Assembly: GCA_956465555.1 (NCBI GenBank)
Contig: OY101119.1
Coordinates: forward strand, 2,714,629 to 2,778,628
DNA length: 64,000 bases
Origin: Nitzschia sp. pyKryTriq1
Taxonomy: Eukaryota > Bacillariophyta > Bacillariophyceae > Bacillariales > Bacillariaceae
Direction: 5' to 3'
Shown: positions 29,582 through 39,767 of the stretch, in pieces
How positions within the stretch are numbered: the stretch's first letter is position 1
Layout of the letters: each line of letters begins with the position of its first letter
Notes under the pieces: generated by a model
Told to the model about the DNA's origin: nothing
Databases searched by the model: none
Seen by the model: the letters and a program-made list of their open reading frames with translations, nothing else
Made by a program: the position numbers and the translations under genes

Positions 29582-31436
29582 ATGACTTCGGTATTCTCGT
29601 ACGTGAAGGGGTACTTGTCTCCCAGCAAGGAGCAGCAAGCCAAGTCTGTGGAAGAACAAGCCGAAGAAGGCACGACGTCGATGAACGGCGGCAATGTTGC
29701 CAGCGAAACGACGTCGTTGCTCGAAACCGCACCGCCGTCTTCGGGCAGCCTTGAAGGAGGAGGAGAGGAGGTGGACCCCGTGCAAGAAGATGTCTTGCAT
29801 CCGCTACCCAGCAAACCCCCCTCGGTGCACGACTTCTATTTCACTTCCAACAATCCCACCGTCCAGCGATACTATCGATTCACTGCTACGCCGATCACTC
29901 CGATTGTGGCGCTGCACAAGAAACCGGGATCGGGAAATTCGGCCATTATCACGTCCGGTGTCACGGGTCTGTTGCGTCGATCGGCCGTGGTGCCGTCGCA
30001 TGGCACCGATGCATCCGGAGACTGGATTCTAGTAAGCGTTGGAGGACGGTCTGGCTGGGCGCGCAAAAAGTTGCCCGAACAACACTTTTCCGGATTTACT
30101 CTCGCCGAACGCTTTCAAGCTACCGAGGGATGGATGGGCAATCACGCCTTTTTGTGCAGGGGAAAAATCATGCTAGGTTCGGATGCGCCAAGTCTCGTAT
30201 TTACCAATATTTTACTGCTGGTCGGTTACGTCTTTCATTTTGCTGTGGTGATACCACAATTGCGAGTTATTGAACAAGATCATCCCGACTCTTTCTTTCT
30301 TGGTCTCCATACAACGACCATATTTTGGGCAAGTGCCATCTTGGGTGCCATTTCGATCATCACGCTCTGGCTGTCCGCCATGATGGATCCGGGGATTATC
30401 CCTCCCGTTTCGAGTCCCACCAAAGCACCTGTACCACCCGATCACATTCCGTTAGGTGGACCTTTGGGGTATCGATATTGCAGTAGCTGCAATATCTTTC
30501 GGCCACCACGATCCAAGCACTGCAATTCGTGCAATGTCTGCGTCAGCAAATTCGATCAGTAAGTAGTAGTATAGCGTGGTGTGAACTGAAAATAATGAGG
30601 ATCGATCGATGGTGTGGAATGGCATGAGTGAACGATTGATGATGATGACGATCGCACCCACTAACTACTTGTTATCTGATTGTTTGATCGCTTGATCGCT
30701 TGATCGATTTGTATCTCTCTTTATATCACTCACTCACTCACTCACTCACTTTCTACTCAGTCACTGCCCTTGGGTCGGAAATTGCATTGGCGAACGAAAT
30801 CATCGATACTTTTTTGTCTTTTTAGTTGCGATTTCAGGCATGACGATCGTCACTTCCCTTTCCTCACTCCGAATCCTTGTCCAAGCCTACTTGGATGTAG
30901 ACCCAACAGCAACAACATTATCAACAATGTCACTAGAGGAGGAGGAAATGACCAAGTTTCATCGATTGTGCAAGGCGATCATGAGCATCAAATTGACCTT
31001 TTTGTTTGGAACCTTTACGCTCCTGTGTGCCTGGTCCTTGACGAGTTTACTTCTCTTTCATGCCATGATCATTTCGATAGCGCAAACGACCAATGAACGG
31101 GTGAGAAATGTTTATCGGGCTAGTCGTGGATTTTCATTGTGTGGACGAAAGTCTACAACTAGTAGTTCTTCGACAGCAGAGGATCATTCTAACAACAGTA
31201 TGACGGGAGCCGACAATGAGGCCGATCAGGGATGTTGTCCGAATTGGTATCGGTCGTTTTGTAGTCCAGTGCCAGTATCACGATTACCACCGGACATGTC
31301 GGCGACAGTGGTTTGTCAATATGCATCTACTACTGGTGACGAAACGGTCTGGACGGGAGGAGATACGAGTGGCGAAGAGGGTGCTGGTGGTGGGGCAGGC
31401 GGCAGCACTCCTGGCAGGCCTTCCGCTGCAGCCTGA
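29582..31436 (+). CDS. DHHC-type protein S-palmitoyltransferase
   Basis: Attaches palmitate to cysteines of membrane-associated proteins. Two exons, 29582-30558 and 30761-31436, with the intron splitting the first His codon of the DHHC motif; 550 residues. A disordered acidic head precedes an SH3-like or pleckstrin-like stretch (SGDWILVSVGGRSGWARKKLPE). Two transmembrane helices (LVFTNILLLVGYVFHFAVVI; TIFWASAILGAISIITLWLSAM) are followed by the MDPGIIPP (DPG) motif. The Cys-rich domain YRYCSSCNIFRPPRSKHCNSC runs into [20 protein letters not shown], then two more helices. A Gly/Ser-rich C-terminal tail follows. Likely on Golgi or endomembranes. An intronic CACT repeat lies at 30727-30750. Confidence 0.93.
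30727..30750 (+). repeat. CACT microsatellite (six units) in DHHC intron
   Basis: Six perfect CACT units ending ten bases before the TCAG splice acceptor; the tract doubles as a pyrimidine-rich region. Confidence 0.9.
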
Positions 31437-32029
31437 TTACCACGACGCTCTCTTCTTGGCAAATTAATGAATGAACGAATGAACTACTGACTGAACACAA
31501 GGAACAAACAGCATATCCTAATAGCATACTTGTATCATACTACTAGTAGACTAGATGAGTACTAGACTACTCCGATAGATATTGGGAATGGATGTTACCT
31601 CTCACCTTCTGTCTTTTCTTCAAGACGGAATTGTGAGTCTACTACTAGCTACTCGTAGCACTGTACGAATACTCGTACATACGCCTAACTTCGCATAGTT
31701 CACTCTCTTCATACCGGCGACAGTGCAGTGCAGTACCTGCTGGTACGGTGTAATAATAAATTACCGGTACATACGTATTACGTACTTATTACATATGGGC
31801 TGCCGGCGGGCGTGACTGACGACGACGAAGAATCATCATCATCATCATCATCTTCGATGTCCGGAGAAAAACTAACGGTAGTGGTACAGTAATGAGAAAG
31901 GAGAAGAGGAAGATTGATGAAAGATGAAAGGCGAAAGTGACGTTGGCGATGAGGGATGAGGCGATAGAAGAGAGTTGAAGCGGAGTCGAAACGAAAGGGC
32001 GAGGGTCACAGAAAGAGACTGAAACGACT
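31437..32029. other. Spacer with GTAC clusters and CAT microsatellite
   Basis: Dense GTAC/TACTAGTA words at 31520-31790 and an ATC trinucleotide tract near 31831-31853. No gene. Confidence 0.5.
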
Positions 32030-33712
32030 ATGCGGTATAGGTATTGGTCTCCCTTATTTAAAATACTAGCTTTGGCCTTGTTCGAGGAGTCGGTTAATGG
32101 ATTTTTGCCACAATTTCTTGGTACTCCAAATAACCGCAATTCCAACAGCATGGGTCTCGCGGTGGTGGAGGGCGACAGTGCTGATTCTTCGCGGCCTTTT
32201 CGTCTAGGATATGTCACCGATGTGGAAGGGAATTTGGACTACTTTTTGCGATTCGTGGAAGAATCCAAGGTGTTGGATGTAGAGAAAGGAGACTTGTGGT
32301 CCACTTCTGTGACGCTCTCGTTACGGGAAAATTGTTATTTTGTGTACGGCGGCGACGCAGTCGATAAGGGGCCTGGAGACATTCGCATGGTCCGGGCCCT
32401 GGTCGATTTGAAGCGACGATATCCCAATCATGTCTACCTGTTGGTTGGAAATCGGGATTTGAACAAACTGCGGTTTACAGCGGAACTGAGCGATGACGAC
32501 ATCGCCAGACCCATCCACGACATCCCTCCGCCCCATTGGGATCCAAAAGCACCTACACTTAAAGAGTTTCTGGAACAAAATTTGAAAGATGAGGTCAATC
32601 AGAGTGCAAAAACTATCGAATGCCTCAATAATCGAGTCAATCGTCTTCACTATCTACTGCAACACACTCTGGGGTGCCCCGAAACCTTCGGGTTTCGACG
32701 AGACGAATTGTCTCTTCTTTCCGGCCGCCCCCAGCAGGAAATTTCGGACGAGGAGGTAGTGGACAGTTTTATCCATGAAGTAGAGCATCTTGATGGATCC
32801 CTCCGCCAATATTTGGAGGTAGCAGATGTGGCTGTTTGTATTGGAAACACTCTGTTTTGTCATGGGGCTGTCGATCAAGCAACAATGAAATTCATCCCAT
32901 CGGTCGAAACCAAATTTGAGAATCCACCAAGCAAGCCACCCCCAGCAGATGAAATCGACAATGTACAGGAATGGACTAAGGCACTCAACAATTACCTAAG
33001 GCACGGTCTAGGCGACTTTCAAAGTCGGCCCCATTGGAACAAGGAACGAACAACTCGCGGCGGGGAAGCTCTCATGGCTCTCCAGAATCGACCAGCCATG
33101 TGGGGTAGGTCCATAATCAGCAACTGCTACGGCGATGGTGGATGCATAACAACAGATGAAGCTGCCCGTATCCGAAACGAACCACAACGAAAAGACATGG
33201 AACGCACCAATCCGTTGGCGTTCGAGAAGGTCTCCAGTGACCCAATGGACCAGAGAGTAGCAGACTGGTTGCTGAAGGATGGCATTCAGCGCGTCGTAGT
33301 CGGACACAAGCCTACCGGCGATTGTCCCGCAGTTCTTTCAGCTTTGTACACGGGCGTAGAAATTGTTTCCGCGGATACTTCTTTCTCTGATACATCGGCC
33401 GGTGACAACCGCGGAAAAGCTCTGGCGCTCGTTGAAATCATCGGGGCGTCTTCGACGGACAACAGTCTCGAATTGTCGGGATTTCTGCGAAATGGATCCC
33501 GATACTCGACCGTCTTTGTGAGACTGCATCCCGAGGGGGTAGATATCTCGTCAGGGGATCCCAATCTTGGGAAAAGGGTTGGTGAAGAAGGCTGGTGGAT
33601 CAAGTCTGCTGTCGATGGCCAATATCATTTAACCAGAGGCAACGGCCGAAAAGTGGAATATCATTCAGTACCACAGAAGTGTATAGCGAACGAAGAAATT
33701 GTGGCAACATGA
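32030..33712 (+). CDS. Calcineurin-like metallophosphoesterase
   Basis: 560 residues. Metal-binding blocks of the PPP-like phosphoesterase fold appear in order: YVTDVEGNLDYF (D..(G)N variant of DxHG, about 62), FVYGGDAVDKGPGDIR (GDxxDRG-like, about 107), LLVGNRDLNKLR (GNRD in place of GNHE, about 140), LFCHGAV (His, about 280), and VVGHKPTGDCP (GH, about 422). Long insertions between blocks are unlike true protein phosphatases, so the substrate may be a nucleotide or small phosphoester. The N-terminus (ILALALFEESVNGFLPQF) looks like a short signal peptide with a GF motif, so secretory or plastid targeting is possible. No introns. Confidence 0.83.
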   Translation: MRYRYWSPLFKILALALFEESVNGFLPQFLGTPNNRNSNSMGLAVVEGDSADSSRPFRLGYVTDVEGNLDYFLRFVEESKVLDVEKGDLWSTSVTLSLRENCYFVYGGDAVDKGPGDIRMVRALVDLKRRYPNHVYLLVGNRDLNKLRFTAELSDDDIARPIHDIPPPHWDPKAPTLKEFLEQNLKDEVNQSAKTIECLNNRVNRLHYLLQHTLGCPETFGFRRDELSLLSGRPQQEISDEEVVDSFIHEVEHLDGSLRQYLEVADVAVCIGNTLFCHGAVDQATMKFIPSVETKFENPPSKPPPADEIDNVQEWTKALNNYLRHGLGDFQSRPHWNKERTTRGGEALMALQNRPAMWGRSIISNCYGDGGCITTDEAARIRNEPQRKDMERTNPLAFEKVSSDPMDQRVADWLLKDGIQRVVVGHKPTGDCPAVLSALYTGVEIVSADTSFSDTSAGDNRGKALALVEIIGASSTDNSLELSGFLRNGSRYSTVFVRLHPEGVDISSGDPNLGKRVGEEGWWIKSAVDGQYHLTRGNGRKVEYHSVPQKCIANEEIVAT

Positions 33713-33946
33713 GAATGTTGTCGTTTTGGATCTTTCTTTTGCCAGTGCGTGACGTTCGCGCTTGGTCAAAAGCTACATCAGCAAGTGCCTAAGTATGGTT
33801 ACGAGGGCAGGTCTCCGGTACATTCTGGCCAACCTAGAAGAATCTTACATTTGAAAAATTTACTTTACGCAGACAATCCTTCCACTTCTAATAGCTAAAC
33901 GATGGCATCGTCAAATAACCACCGTGCTGCAATTGTTGGAAGAGAG

Positions 33947-34740
33947 CTATTCGATATCATGTTCGAATACCAGCAAATTCCTTGATTTGATTGAAGGAGC
34001 CTTCGACGATTTCACGCTCGGTGCCTTGGATGATTTCACGCTCGGTGCCTTCGAAGATTTCACACTGGGTGCCTTCGAAGATTTCACACTCGGCGCCTTT
34101 GACGATTTCACACTCGGCGCCTTCGAAGATTTCACACTGGGTGCCTTCGAAGATTCACTTGAACTTTCCTGAATTCTTCTCCTTCCTCCTGATTCAAGCT
34201 GAAAATATTCAAAAACATTAGATCCACATAATTCTTTTCAATCCTACAAAAACATTGCTCCTTTTACTCACAATATCGTCCATCCATTCTCGCCCACCAA
34301 GTTCTGAGGTCTTTTCATCAATGTCATGTTCAAACACCAGCATTTCACGGCGCGAATTGGAGGACTTGACTGAAGGAGCCTTGGATGATTTCACGCTCGG
34401 TGCCTTGGATGATTTCACGCTCGGCGCCTTGCTCGATTTCACACTTGGTGCCTTCGTTGATTTCACACTTGGTGCCTTCGACGACTTTGTCTGAAGTTGT
34501 CTCCACCCCGATTCCGCATGAAACTGGAACAAAAAACAGTAATGTAAGATCAATGAAGTTTCGCTACCAAACTCGAAGACAATACCACACACGTACAACT
34601 TCTTTTAGTCCCAGTTTTTTCTCGCTCGATTGTGTAACCATCCCATTGCTCGAGATTTGCGCCTGGATTTGCTCTTCTTTCCCCAGCACAGGGCAAGCAG
34701 CTACTGCCAAAATCATCGATGCAAGCTGAACAGCTCTCAT
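33947..34740 (-). CDS. Secreted Lys/Ser-repeat protein, silaffin-like
   Basis: Three exons on the minus strand (34597-34740, 34272-34523, 33947-34198), all phase 0 with GT-AG introns, give 215 residues. Exon 1 encodes a clear signal peptide (MRAVQLASMILAVAACPVLG, then KEEQ). Exons 2 and 3 are both exactly 252 nt. Each holds tandem SSKAPSVK units, five at residues 62-101 (one STKAPSVK) and seven at 148-203 (last SSKAPSIK), and then a near-identical motif LVFEHDID/E. The repeats place KSSK (a KxxK tetrapeptide) every eight residues among serines. KxxK clusters with phosphorylatable Ser are the signature of silaffins and related silica-associated peptides, which template diatom biosilica after polyamine and phosphate modification. 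No sequence homology is claimed; the link is by composition, secretion signal and repeat spacing. Other possibilities are a cell-wall or stress-related secreted protein. Confidence 0.7.
34001..34485 (-). repeat. Two blocks of 24-bp coding repeats (SSKAPSVK)
   Basis: Period is 24 bp in both blocks. Seven units lie in exon 3 (about 33983-34153) and five in exon 2 (about 34365-34485). Synonymous third-position differences between units show that several are not fresh copies. Confidence 0.88.
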
Positions 34741-35820
34741 TGTTTGTCTTGTTTGTCGTCTGTTGTTGATTATGAAATGTGTCAGTAGGTTTCGATACCG
34801 GTATTACTAAATTTGTAATCTTTGTCCGAGATGTGGAAGGGTTTTCAGTGGAATGTATGTGACAATATGTGATGTGTCGGAGAGACGTTTTTGTCGTGTA
34901 GAGGCGTCTACAAACGATCGAAAATCCATGATAGTTTCGGCGAATGATGGAAATTAGGCCAAGATTAGGAACAAAAAATGGAAATCCAACGGTCTTGCGA
35001 CGTCATCCGAGGATTGGGAATTAACGAAAGCCTCATTTTTGCTGTCATATTCGTGTCACCGACGACACTATTCGCCAGTCTATGCTCACAATTAATTATT
35101 GTCCTGCGCCAAAAAATCACCGAAAACTAAATAAACGAGCCGTTGGGGATGACCACCCACATACCGGTAATAAACTCCATGCTCCTCCATCGCGCACCTC
35201 TACAGTACTGGTACTGTACACTGTACTCTCTACTACTATGGTACCGGTACCGTAGTAGTAGAGAGTAGAGTAGCTACCGGGTAGAGCTACCGGTACCGTA
35301 CTACTGTACTATTTAATTATTCTACTACTACTCTACTAGTAGAGAGAGTAGAGAGTTGAGAGAGCCAACACAGTAACGACCGTAGACCTACTGTTAGACT
35401 TTTCTCCGAACAAACACAATCACTCACGAAATAATAGTCGATCTCGCTCAGTGCTACAGTTCCTCGTACCGTACAAGTACAGTACACGGTAGGTCATTGT
35501 ATGCACAGGTAGTGTACACTACAAAACGGAATTAGGAATCATCCTTCCAGAGGGACATCTCCGATGGTATCAGATATGACGAACTTAGATGCATTTTATG
35601 AGGTTAGCCTCCGGCGTGCAATGCCACCGATAATTAGTGAGGATATCTAAACAGTAGCAGGTAGACATTGTAAGTACTCCCCATGATCTTCATTGGTGCC
35701 GATTCAACATTCACGAGACGATGTACGAGTACCTGCATAGCACAATGTCCCGTAAAAGTTCTCCCCCCCCCCTCCCCACATTCGAAGAAACGACCATCAT
35801 GCCCTCTAATTGTAGCATGA
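34741..35820. other. 1.1-kb spacer with long palindromes
   Basis: Common upstream region of the silaffin-like gene and 3' flank of the BTB gene. 35190-35370 is almost entirely GTAC, TACCGGTA, TACTACTA and AGAGTAG words arranged as inverted repeats. No coding region is supported. Confidence 0.55.
35225..35266. repeat. 42-bp near-perfect palindrome
   Basis: Outer arms ACTCTCTACTACTA and TAGTAGTAGAGAGT are exact reverse complements. The centre GGTACCGGTACC is itself palindromic, and only one base pair mismatches. A second arm set (CTACTACTACTCTACTAGTAGAG region) follows at about 35322-35352. Confidence 0.9.
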
Positions 35821-37647
35821 TCACGGAGAAGAGTCCATTGCAGAAGTCGAAGGTTTTGGTGTAGCCCCTGGAATCCACCGAGTCTTCGGTACTGGCCCGC
35901 ACCCGTGACTATCAACCTTCCATCCAGTGCTTGGGATTTTTGAATGGATCGGCTTCTCATGCGCAGAGAAACGGCATGAGTACATCTCAAGCAAGGTGTG
36001 GTCTTGCTCTGGGTCTTTTTCGATTCCAGCCTTACGATGCATCAATTCTTGGCTGATTTCAATCTCAATCGGATCCTCGGTCTCGTTTATTATTTCTTGG
36101 CTGTCATCTTCTTCCTGTTCATGAAACAAGTCAAAGTAATATACTGGATTTCCAAACTTGTGCCCAGGGTCCTGGCTTACGACGGAAATCTTTTTTAGCT
36201 GAATGCCAACGCAATCGTCGCAAGCGTACTTGTCAAATTTCAACACTTTAATCACACTATTTTGGATGATTTCTTTGTTTCGAATGGCGGCTGTTTTAAT
36301 TCTAGCATTGATAAAATGATCACCATCAGAAAGTTGGAGCTGCAAGGGACGAACATTGAATGGTTAGCTCGCGACGCAAACATTATAGGACGTCTCACTA
36401 GGGCAATGGATTGAAAAACTTACATTGGTATACTTGCTGGGTTCCTTGCAGGTCGAAGAAAACGACGAAGGGACATGTGACACCATCGACCCTTCCTCCA
36501 AAACACTCTGCAGGTCGATTTTTGTAATTTGAAGCAGCGGTTGAAATGATCGATCTCCCGTGGCTCGATTCTTAGCCAGCATCCGTATCGATTTATGCGT
36601 GAGGAGTTGGCTGCAAAAGATCCGGCACTCCGTCAAGTCACCTTCCACGAGGGAAATGCTCAATGTATACACATGTTGCTGTCCACAAACCACTTCCCGC
36701 TTACTGTAGAGATCACCGTTGGCTAGGCCATGAATCTGATAGTAGATGCCATTAGCATTCGCGGATCCAGCTCCTTCGACGAGTATTCTTTCAATATTGG
36801 GTCGGCCACGGCTCGATAAGGTCCAGATATGATTCTGAGATGCACGTAGCGCCTGAGTAGTGATGGCATCAGTGATGCATTTGTCCGAGCAAAACCCTGA
36901 ATCCTTCACAATGCTCAACAAGTCCTGAGGCTCAATATCTTCGAGAAAGAGGTGCGATGCGCACTCTTTTGCTACGCACAATCCATCGGAGTGCTCGTAC
37001 AACTCCAACCACTTTTGGAGCATCTCAAACAAAAACAGTTCGCTGGCTTTGACATCCTTGTCTACAAAGATTGACACGAGCTTGGACGGGGAGAGACAAT
37101 CGATTCCTCCCTCTGTCGCTCGGTCCGGAGGAAGCGTGACGTAGGGTCGACATTGGATCATCATGAGCGAGTCTTGGGAAACTTTGGTATCCAAATCGGC
37201 TTCGTCGTAGACAGCACATGCCAAGGGAGGATATCGTGATGTCAAATTGTGAGCCATTGAAGAAACCAACTGAGCGAGCTCGGTCAACTCGAGATAATCA
37301 GCGGCTTTGAAAAGCTGAACCAGACGCCTTGCGGAACGTGCATTTCGGTGGATATACAACCGAAACTTAGGAATCTCATTGCGACAGCAAAACTCAACGA
37401 TTGCCTCTAGAATGACCCCGTCATACTCAAGGGGTATACACGTCGACGTCGATTCTCGAAAGGAGCCGTATAGCATCCTCTTCAATACTTTACTTCTTGC
37501 TGCCAAGACGAAACGATTGGCTGGAATCTCTGCCCCGTCTTGAGCCACAAGGATGACATCCGTCATTTCTTCATCCTGAAGGGCTTGCAGAAGATCCTGG
37601 ATTAACGCATTGTTCGCTGCCGAAGCCGATATCATCGTATTCTTCAA
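35821..37647 (-). CDS. BTB/POZ-BACK-like protein ending in an RPA70N-like OB fold
   Basis: Two exons, 36424-37647 and 35821-36339 (GTAAGT donor, TTGCAG acceptor, phase 0); 580 residues. Residues about 15-120 are a BTB/POZ domain (MTDVILVAQDGAEIPANRFVLAARSKVLKRML). A BACK-like helical region follows to about 265. Then comes a protist NGIY-type module (VEGAGSANANGIYYQIHG) around 285-355. From about 370, LLQITKIDLQ...KYTNLQLSDGDHFINARI, then IIQNSVIKVLKFDKYACD, then KKISVVSQDPGHKFGNPVYY follow the N-terminal OB domain of replication protein A 70 (PILQVINI...RYRLLMSDG...IGNPVPY in human RPA1). BTB proteins commonly dimerise and recruit cullin-3 ligases; RPA70N binds acidic peptides of DNA-damage proteins. 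The combined role is unknown. The RPA-like fold spans the intron, which supports the join. Confidence 0.78.
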
Positions 37648-38106
37648 TATTTGGTTTTCAGACAGATTGCTCTCGAGACTTTGGCAAGCGATGGTTCCGA
37701 GTAGAGCTAGACTTCCGGTACCGGTAGGAGTTTTTATTTGAATGATGCACTACTTGTACCGCTACTGTCCAGCGATTTGAAAACGAGGCCCTCCCGCCGC
37801 CGAAGCCTTGTTTTGACCTTGGTTGTTATCTGTTGTTGTCTGTTGTTGTCTGTTGGGGTTGTTGCACATGATGCCGTAACTATTACGCGTAGCATTGCCA
37901 CCGACCGACCTTACGCGCGGAACGTTCTCCTCTCTGATGTAGGTAACAGCACGGGGCTCAGCGTACCCTGTACTCTTGTACGCGTTCCGGTGTATGTACC
38001 AGTATGTACTTGTGGTGGTAGAGACTGTGCTGTGCATATGATACAGTATACGAGAACCTTGGCGGCGACCGATGATGAGATCAGAGTGCAGTGGCGAGGC
38101 GCAGTC
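37648..38106. other. Spacer upstream of BTB gene
   Basis: Contains ACCGGTACCGGTAG near 37714-37727, a TTGTTATCTGTTGTTGTCTG-type tandem near 37820-37852, and a chance ORF at 37738-38115. No supported gene. Confidence 0.5.
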
Positions 38107-38878
38107 CCGAATTGATTTGGTCATATAGTCTGGCCGTCGGTCGTGAGTCCTGGGAGCCGTGGGGTGTGATTGGGCGGTCATCGCTTCTCATTGAAGTGCC
38201 GATGCGACGATGACCCAACGCATGCCGCAACTCATCTCGACTTGCTGTTGCCGATCGATAGCTTGTTAATACTCGTCGGTTGTGTCGCGAGACTCCGTTC
38301 GTATCGCAATGCTGCTTGCTTCCTTGAATGGTTGCGACATGCTAGCGTGCGATATTCAAAACGCGTACTTGACTGCGCCATATCGTGAGAAGTACTACAT
38401 GATCGCCGGTGCAAATGGAACTTGCCGCATTGCAAAGGAAGACACTGATACAAACTTGTCGGATCTGTTCACAAAATTGCTACCTGAAGCAAGACGAAAC
38501 TTTCTGGTTGATTGTTTTATGTATTAGTCCGGGCGAGGCTAGAGGGGGATGGTGACGGATGAGTATGGCGTCCAAAACGGATGCAGGAACATCAACACCA
38601 CGGGATGATTTATTGTTGTGAGGAAAGTGGTGCGTAGTCTCTTTGAAGGGATTTGTGATACACATCGGAATGAATTGTGATGTTCCAAAATGGCGCATTG
38701 CCAATTCACAGGGACCGAATTGATTTGGTCATATAGTCTGGCCGTCGGTCGTGAGTCGTGGGAGCCGTGGGGTGTGATTGGGCGGTCATCGCTTCTCATT
38801 GAAGTGCCGATGCGACGATGACCCAACGCATGCCGCAACTCATCTTGACTTGCTGTTGCCGATCGATAGCTTGTTAAT
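38107..38878 (+). mobile_element. Ty1/copia retroelement fossil between direct repeats
   Basis: A broken, much shortened copia-type element. Recognisable parts are a short piece of reverse transcriptase (SRDSVRIAMLLASLN, DIQNAYLTAP) and the tail of the polyprotein (DTNLSDLFTKLLPEARR). They are flanked by direct repeats at 38107-38270 and 38715-38878 (164 bp each, two differences, about 99% identical) that probably represent LTR pieces. Only a small fraction of a normal element is left, so several breaks must have occurred. Near-identity of the repeats suggests a young origin if they are LTRs. Confidence 0.72.
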
Positions 38879-39767
38879 GTTGTTATAATCTTGTTTACTT
38901 TGGTAAGACTGTTTCTATTCGGTCCCTCCCATCATCTTGTCCTGCGTGCATGGTCGGTGCGTACTGGTACAAGCACCTGCCTCCTCGCCTCGGCAATTTA
39001 ATACGAGTACTGTACTCCTGGCTCCTGGACTGCATACCACGAGATACGAGTACAAGTACCAGGACTCGTACGTGCTGCGGCCGGCTCGCTGGACAGGCGG
39101 AAGTAATCAAATAATAATACGGAAAGATGATGATTATCCACGTTTGGGAGTTTTTCATTAAGCCTTCATCCTTCGAACCATAGGCATATTTTCATATTCT
39201 ACACAAGCTTGAATGATTTGAATGAACATTGTGTTCTCACCAAAATTGGCCAATTATGGATGCGACGCCTTCTCAATAATATGCTTCCGCCGCCAAAGAC
39301 ACGACTTCTTTGGTCGAATAATCATCATCGGTTCACATTTTTCATTTTTCAGTTCCAGCATGGCCGACACATTCGTACAGGGCGCGATGCCTGCGGTTGC
39401 TGTGAACCGACAGGAGCGCTAAATTGAGGAAACATCGCCATAAATTCATAGGCGCAATGTGTGTGAAGACACATGCCGAGCTGTCTCAACGTAAAAGAGT
39501 GCGTCGAGCAGGTGAGTCATTTACGAAGTAACCCCAATAATTCTAGTAGTAGGCTAATGCGGTTCCGTTATGTACTATGTTGCGATTTTTTCGCCCGTTC
39601 TCATTCCCATCAGTGATGCCCCTTCATCATTGTTCGGACTGGGGTTTCCAACTGGGGTTTCCACTCTCTTGCTATCAGTCATCCCATAGGATATAGGGCC
39701 ATAGTCGCTAGCCCTCGGGAGTATCCATTCACTGAAGCAACCCAGGGGTCTAAGAGGGAAGAAGAGT
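38879..39767. other. Spacer, no supported gene
   Basis: Holds GTACTGGTAC/ACGAGTACTGTACTC words at 38950-39070 and small chance frames near 39200-39430. Nothing is supported. Confidence 0.5.

Noticed and set aside
37738-38115. Plus-strand 125-codon ORF with a hydrophobic start (LVLTLVVICCCLLLSVGVVA)
   Set aside because: Looks like a signal peptide, but the hydrophobic run comes from a TTGTTATCTGTTGTT tandem and the rest is promoter-like GTAC words; no evidence of a gene.
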